Origin: Mycoplasmatota bacterium | GTDB lineage: Bacteria; Bacillota_I; Bacilli_A; RF39; UBA660 | NCBI GenBank assembly: GCA_012727915.1 | Contig: JAAYGD010000002.1 | Span: 1-39,783, forward strand | Reading direction: 5' to 3' | DNA length: 39,783 bases | Shown here: positions 39,361 through 39,783 of the stretch, piece after piece | Layout of the letters: every line of letters starts with the position of its first letter | How positions within the stretch are numbered: position 1 is the stretch's first letter | Translations under genes and position numbers: made by a program | The notes under the pieces: model-generated | What the model was told of the DNA's origin: nothing | What the model saw: the letters and a program-made list of their open reading frames with translations, nothing else | Databases searched by the model: none

Positions 39361-39783
39361 ATGAATTTTTTTGACGACAAAATAAATAACAAGTTAGAAA
39401 ATGAAACCGCAATTTTTTGCTCAAATGATGAGTTTTCCTGTATTTATATTAATTCATTAAGAAAGAATAACATATTGGTTGTCACTAATACTTTATATGA
39501 AGCCAACAAAATATTTAATTCATTAATTAATTATAATAATAATGTACTATTTTTTCCTACAGATGACTTTTTATCTGAGGAGTTTTTTGCTTCTAGTCCT
39601 GAATTAGAAATGACTAGATTGGAAACGATTAACGAGATTGTATATTCTAAAGAAAAACATATAGTTGTGACCGATTTTATGGGTTTGATTCGTTTATTGC
39701 CTAAAAAAAATTCATGGAAAAAGAATTGCATTAACATAAAAACTGGGCAAATTATAGAAAAAGAAAAATTAATAAACAATTTA
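39361..39783 (+). CDS. mfd: Transcription-repair coupling factor Mfd, N-terminal part (cut by window edge)
   Basis: The first 141 residues of a large gene. They match the UvrB-homology region of Mfd: ILVVTNTLYEANKIFNSL, then FFPTDDFLSEEFFASSPELE (FPADE..SxEALASSPE in relatives), RLETINEIV, IVVTDFMGLIRLLP. Translocase motifs would be beyond the window. Ribosome site TTGGAGGATAC before the ATG. Context after pth supports the call. The opening is short, without the long first domain extension of some Mfd proteins. Confidence 0.92.
   Translation, partial: MNFFDDKINNKLENETAIFCSNDEFSCIYINSLRKNNILVVTNTLYEANKIFNSLINYNNNVLFFPTDDFLSEEFFASSPELEMTRLETINEIVYSKEKHIVVTDFMGLIRLLPKKNSWKKNCINIKTGQIIEKEKLINNL

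Overview
This is a strongly AT-rich chromosomal segment spanning a bacterial replication origin. Gene content and order are Bacillota/Bacilli-like: Noc, the RNA polymerase delta subunit, RicT, WalJ, DUF1934, DUF1146, long-form HPF and the dnaX-ebfC-recR-holB-ricT-pth-mfd block. UGA is used as a stop several times (rlmH, prfA, yidC, the DUF1934 gene), so the Mycoplasma code is excluded. MurA and a TagO/WecA-type enzyme indicate a cell wall. The best guess is an uncultured, small-genome, host-associated Bacilli lineage of the RF39/Erysipelotrichia/Mollicutes-neighbour type; that placement is inference.

Layout. Positions 1-1018 look accessory: a truncated nucleoside deaminase gene at the edge, a short gene whose product is a serine-recombinase N-terminus joined to an acetyltransferase C-terminus, and an unrecognised 97-aa gene. 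tRNA-His (with a promoter that appears to sit inside the preceding terminator) and a zinc-ribbon gene follow. From 1450 to 24215 every gene is on the minus strand: ung, rlmH, walJ, dnaB, rplI, a minimal gdpP, hpf, tagO, DUF1146, rpiB, rpmE, murA, fba, a pair of related surface/secreted proteins of unknown function, prmC-prfA-rpoE-DUF1934, two prepilin-like proteins with Ig-like repeats, noc, rsmG, mnmG, dnaN and dnaA. From 24504 to the right edge every gene is on the plus strand: rpmH, rnpA, yidC, jag, mnmE, recF, gyrB, gyrA, a centromere-like intergenic region, SRP RNA, tadA, dnaX, ebfC, recR, holB, ricT, pth and the start of mfd.

The strand switch at 24216-24503, with three TTATCCACA and several TTATCAACA boxes in and beside it, marks oriC; all genes are co-oriented with replication. 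Compared with Bacillus subtilis, dnaA-dnaN has been separated from recF-gyrB-gyrA and mnmE from mnmG, as expected from one inversion around the origin.

The most striking non-coding feature is the 367-bp gap after gyrA (33633-33999). It holds two perfect Noc-binding palindromes, three 43-bp-spaced parS sites plus a fourth parS, and a very compact SRP RNA gene with its own promoter between parS sites. The noc-like gene lies about 15 kb away on the other replication arm, while no parA/parB pair is present in the window. The most likely undescribed protein system is the two-gene surface pair at 10944-13359: a membrane-anchored protein with a Thr-Gln-Ala-Pro stalk and a secreted protein that shares its extracellular motif, driven by a near-consensus promoter. 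The paired Ig-repeat prepilins at 16194-17658 are second.
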